Shown in pieces: positions 6,983-9,371 of a stretch of DNA of 9,371 nt. How positions within the stretch are numbered: position 1 is the stretch's first letter; every line of letters starts with the position of its first letter. This stretch comes from Candidatus Kuenenia stuttgartensis (lineage in GTDB: Bacteria > Planctomycetota > Planctomycetia > Isosphaerales > Isosphaeraceae): assembly GCA_945872325.1 (NCBI GenBank), contig CAMBZY010000082.1:1-9371 (forward strand), read 5' to 3'. Both the position numbers and the translations under genes were made by a program. The notes under the pieces were generated by a model. That model saw only the letters and a list, made by a program, of their open reading frames with translations, was not told the origin of the DNA and ran no database searches.

Positions 6983-8596
6983 ATGTCAGTAAATGAAACA
7001 GAAATCACGGCTGAATCCGTGGCGAATACAACCAAGCCGGAGAAAGGCTGGGATTGGTCGATACTCACGGACAATCCGATTATTATCAAGCAATCGCGGG
7101 TCAGATTAAAACGTTCGTCAATGATCAGCTGGTTCATGGTGATCGGAGTTTTGGCTTCAGCTGTGATCTGGATGGAGTTTCAATTCGGGACCAAACGCTA
7201 TGACCGGTCAGCCGGTTATATTCTGGGCGGAATGGTTTTTATGATGTTGATTGTTGGTACCCAGCAGCTTGCACTGATGATCACCGCCACCAGAGCGACT
7301 GGGATGATTGATTTTCATCGACTCAGCCCGCAATCACCTGTGAGCCTGCTGATCGGGTTTCTGGCCGGTGGGCCAATTCGCGAATATGCCATTGTTGCAT
7401 TCGCAATTCCGTTTCTGATTCTGGCCTGCGTGCTTTATGGAACACCGTTGACGGGCCTTTTCATCTTACTTTTAGCCGCATTCTCGCTCACATTATTAAT
7501 GCACGGATTGACTCTGGTCTCGGCCATGCTCTCAAAAAACCCGAATCCGAATGCCGCCAAAGGCGCATCGTGGGGCGTTTTTGCGTCCATGGGGATGTTG
7601 GGCCCGTTGTTTAGTGGCACAATGGCGGTAGACAGGCTGGCGGGCGACCCGCCCAAAGCCCAGTTTTATGGAATTGCAACGACGGTACCGATCGTTTTTA
7701 CGGGTATAGCCTGTGTGGCTTCAGGGTTTTTCCTGGTTGCCGGTGTGAGGCGATTTAAAGATGATATCCGACCTTCGCTCACAAAACGCCAGACTCTGCT
7801 GGCGTTATCCATGGCCGTACTGATCGGCTGGGGCCTGTTGTTCCAGTCTGTGTTTCCGTACGATAATTTTGTCAAGCCCTTTGAATTGACAATCATCGGC
7901 TTCTGGACTCTGGTCAGTTTCATTCTGATTGGAACCGCTGCTCCAGACAGGGTCACTTATATTGGCGGACTCAGGCGCAGCTTACGACTTGGATTAAGAC
8001 GCCCTGGACCGTTCGAGGACCGGGCTTTGAATCGCTGGGTTATCGGGGGTTTTGCTGGCATTTTGACAGCCGGAATTTCAGGCCTGTATGTCATCCGCAA
8101 TGCGCTCTATGACGAAGTCTCTGCCCTGCCGGGTGCATCCACAGCCACGGCCATACTGGTGGTTCTGGAATTCGGACTGGCGTTGCAATATTATCGACTT
8201 CGGCTCGGTAAACAAGCGGGCGGGGCCTTTGCCCTTTTCTTGTTTGTGGCCTGGTTGGTGCCGTTTATCCTCGGAATGGCATTGACTTTGGCATCAGGAA
8301 TCTCACAGGAAAATGAAGGGAATGGCTTCATCCTGATGTCAATCAGCCCTTTGTTCGGCGTTCCACTGGGGACCGGTGTGATCCAGATTTCCGATATTCC
8401 CATCAAAGAATGTCAATTGGCGGCTCTCATTCCGACGCTTTTCGCTGTTTTTATCTTCAACCAGATGATCACCAATTTGCAGAGGCGAATCGACAGACGG
8501 ATTTTACCGGAACATCAATCACCAAACGTCGACCCTTTCGCATGGCTTGACGACGCCACTCCACAGGAACTTGTCGCCCGAAAGATGAAATCGTAA
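6983..8596 (+). CDS. ABC-2 type transporter permease, large form
   Basis: The 537-residue protein begins with about 45 polar residues containing WDWSILTDNPIIIKQSRVR, a cytoplasmic amphipathic lead-in, followed by roughly 12 hydrophobic segments. After the second one, TRATGMIDFHRLSPQSP (103-119) resembles the conserved E-R-x-x-G-T-L-E/D-x-L-x-x-x-P coupling segment of ABC-2 permeases, which contacts the ATPase. ABC-2 permeases commonly have six helices in about 250-400 residues, so this is a long form, perhaps two membrane halves. The C-terminus ends in a polar tail with DPFAWLDDATPQEL. ATG 6983 has an AAAAAGG stretch about 10 bases upstream. It follows the ATPase gene by 73 bases and very likely forms the exporter with it. 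Substrate unknown. Confidence 0.5.
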   Translation: MSVNETEITAESVANTTKPEKGWDWSILTDNPIIIKQSRVRLKRSSMISWFMVIGVLASAVIWMEFQFGTKRYDRSAGYILGGMVFMMLIVGTQQLALMITATRATGMIDFHRLSPQSPVSLLIGFLAGGPIREYAIVAFAIPFLILACVLYGTPLTGLFILLLAAFSLTLLMHGLTLVSAMLSKNPNPNAAKGASWGVFASMGMLGPLFSGTMAVDRLAGDPPKAQFYGIATTVPIVFTGIACVASGFFLVAGVRRFKDDIRPSLTKRQTLLALSMAVLIGWGLLFQSVFPYDNFVKPFELTIIGFWTLVSFILIGTAAPDRVTYIGGLRRSLRLGLRRPGPFEDRALNRWVIGGFAGILTAGISGLYVIRNALYDEVSALPGASTATAILVVLEFGLALQYYRLRLGKQAGGAFALFLFVAWLVPFILGMALTLASGISQENEGNGFILMSISPLFGVPLGTGVIQISDIPIKECQLAALIPTLFAVFIFNQMITNLQRRIDRRILPEHQSPNVDPFAWLDDATPQELVARKMKS

Positions 8597-8622
8597 CCCG
8601 ATAACATTTAACGGCGCGATTT
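8588..8622. terminator. Possible weak bidirectional hairpin over the convergent stop codons
   Basis: AAATCG (8588-8593) and CGATTT (8617-8622) can pair, and the plus-strand right arm runs into TCTTT. The 23-base loop is long and the stem short and AT-rich, so this is only a weak candidate for shared termination of the two converging genes. Confidence 0.5.
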
Positions 8623-9371
8623 TCTTTGATGAAATGGACGGCTTTGATCATTGGGATTGCTGGCCTGTTCGGCTCTGAGTTTGGTGTAACTGGCCTCGAG
8701 ATCAACGATCGGGCGTGGATAATCTCGCCCATATTGAAATCCGAACGAGAGATTCCTTTGCCCGCCCTGCTCCATCCGCCATGGTTCGTGCACCATTTCC
8801 GCGGAAAGGCTTTCAAGTTCAGGCAGCCATGTCTTTACATAAATGCCTTTAGGGTCGTAATCACGAGCCTGTTTGATCACCTGAAAATAGCGATCCTGGC
8901 GAGGGTCGTTGCCCACGCCTGCCACATAGCTCCAATTACCCCAATTTGAACAGACGTCGAAGTCGATCAACTGACTCTCAAACCATTCTGCACCAGCTCT
9001 CCAATCCACACCGAGGCTTTTGACGAGAAAACTCGCAACATTCTGACGACCCCGATTGGATTGAAAACCGGTGAGTAAAAGTTCTCGCATATTGGCATCA
9101 ATAAATGGAATTCCCGTTCGGCCTTCGATCCAGTCATTCAGCAGGGCTTTATCCTGATTCCAGTTCTTCTTGATTTTACGAGGCCCGGAGAGATGAAATA
9201 GTGACGTGCCGGCCTGAAGTGCAAAGAATCGGAAATAATCGCGCCAGATCAGTTCAAAAACGAGCCAGTAAGTGGAATCATTCTGAACACGATCGTGCTC
9301 ATAGAGTGCGACTTCGGCAGCGATTTGTCTGGGTGAGATACAACCAATTGCAAGCCATGGGGCGAACTTTG
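8608..9371 (-). CDS. DASH-type cryptochrome/photolyase, C-terminal part (5' end off right edge)
   Basis: Reading leftward from 9369, 253 codons precede TAA at 8610-8608. There is no start in view that makes sense: conserved sequence is already under way at the edge (KFAPWLAIGCISPRQIA). Visible motifs of the helical FAD-binding domain include YWLVFELIWRDYFRFFA, GRTGIPFIDANMREL, TGFQSNRGRQNVASFL, DVCSNWGNWSYVAGVGNDPR and ARDYDPKGIYVKTWLPEL. The SNRGRQN and NWGNW...GVGNDPR blocks are diagnostic of the cryptochrome-DASH clade rather than class I CPD photolyases. Known members bind FAD plus a folate antenna and repair cyclobutane dimers, mainly in single-stranded or looped DNA. The N-terminal antenna domain and the beginning of the catalytic half lie outside the window. 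A tail of about 48 residues follows WLPEL, including YPRPIVDLEASY, usual for this clade. It converges on the ABC-2 permease gene with 11 bases between stops. Short ATG-started versions of this frame, such as from 9090, are internal and not real starts. Confidence 0.5.
   Translation of the reverse strand, partial: KFAPWLAIGCISPRQIAAEVALYEHDRVQNDSTYWLVFELIWRDYFRFFALQAGTSLFHLSGPRKIKKNWNQDKALLNDWIEGRTGIPFIDANMRELLLTGFQSNRGRQNVASFLVKSLGVDWRAGAEWFESQLIDFDVCSNWGNWSYVAGVGNDPRQDRYFQVIKQARDYDPKGIYVKTWLPELESLSAEMVHEPWRMEQGGQRNLSFGFQYGRDYPRPIVDLEASYTKLRAEQASNPNDQSRPFHQRKSRR

Noticed and set aside
8626..8949. Plus-strand open frame of 107 codons
   Set aside because: It lies entirely antisense to the highly conserved cryptochrome-DASH coding sequence and resembles no family.

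Overview
The window looks like ordinary chromosome of a free-living, Gram-negative-type bacterium with moderate GC content, most likely a planctomycete. That assignment is an inference. It rests on a gene at 3593-4147 that I match from memory to the DUF2617 family, which I associate with Planctomycetes, and on the general style of the neighbouring proteins. I see no rRNA, tRNA, CRISPR array, insertion sequence or phage gene.

The left third (1-3173, minus strand) is a tight cluster of three genes read right to left: a class I SAM-dependent methyltransferase (3173-2403), a MOP-superfamily polysaccharide/lipid-linked-glycan flippase (2406-880), and the N-terminal 290 residues of a polytopic GT-C (ArnT/PMT-like) glycosyltransferase that runs off the left edge (872-1). 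The first pair overlaps by ATGA and the second pair is separated by 7 bases, so they are almost certainly co-transcribed. Together they suggest assembly, export and decoration of a surface glycan or lipid-linked sugar.

From 3174 to 3592 lies a 419-base divergent intergenic region. It holds a candidate minus-strand promoter, a perfect 6+6 inverted repeat with a 2-base spacer, and no convincing gene. To its right, on the plus strand, are the DUF2617-like protein, a fused two-domain type I ABC permease of the Fe(III)/FbpB kind (4172-5881) with no matching ATPase or binding protein in view, and then a separate ABC-2 exporter pair: a NatA/CcmA-like ATPase (5974-6909) and a large ABC-2 permease (6983-8596). 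The right end (8608-9371, minus strand) is the C-terminal FAD-binding part of a DASH-type cryptochrome/photolyase, converging on the exporter permease with 11 bases between the stop codons.

No clearly novel system stands out. The items most worth a second look are the orphan iron-type permease next to the uncharacterised DUF2617 protein, the short palindrome in the divergent promoter region, and the surface-glycan operon that continues beyond the left edge. [Format note: the original answer gave no feature confidences; the uniform 0.5 is a placeholder required by the schema, not an estimate.]
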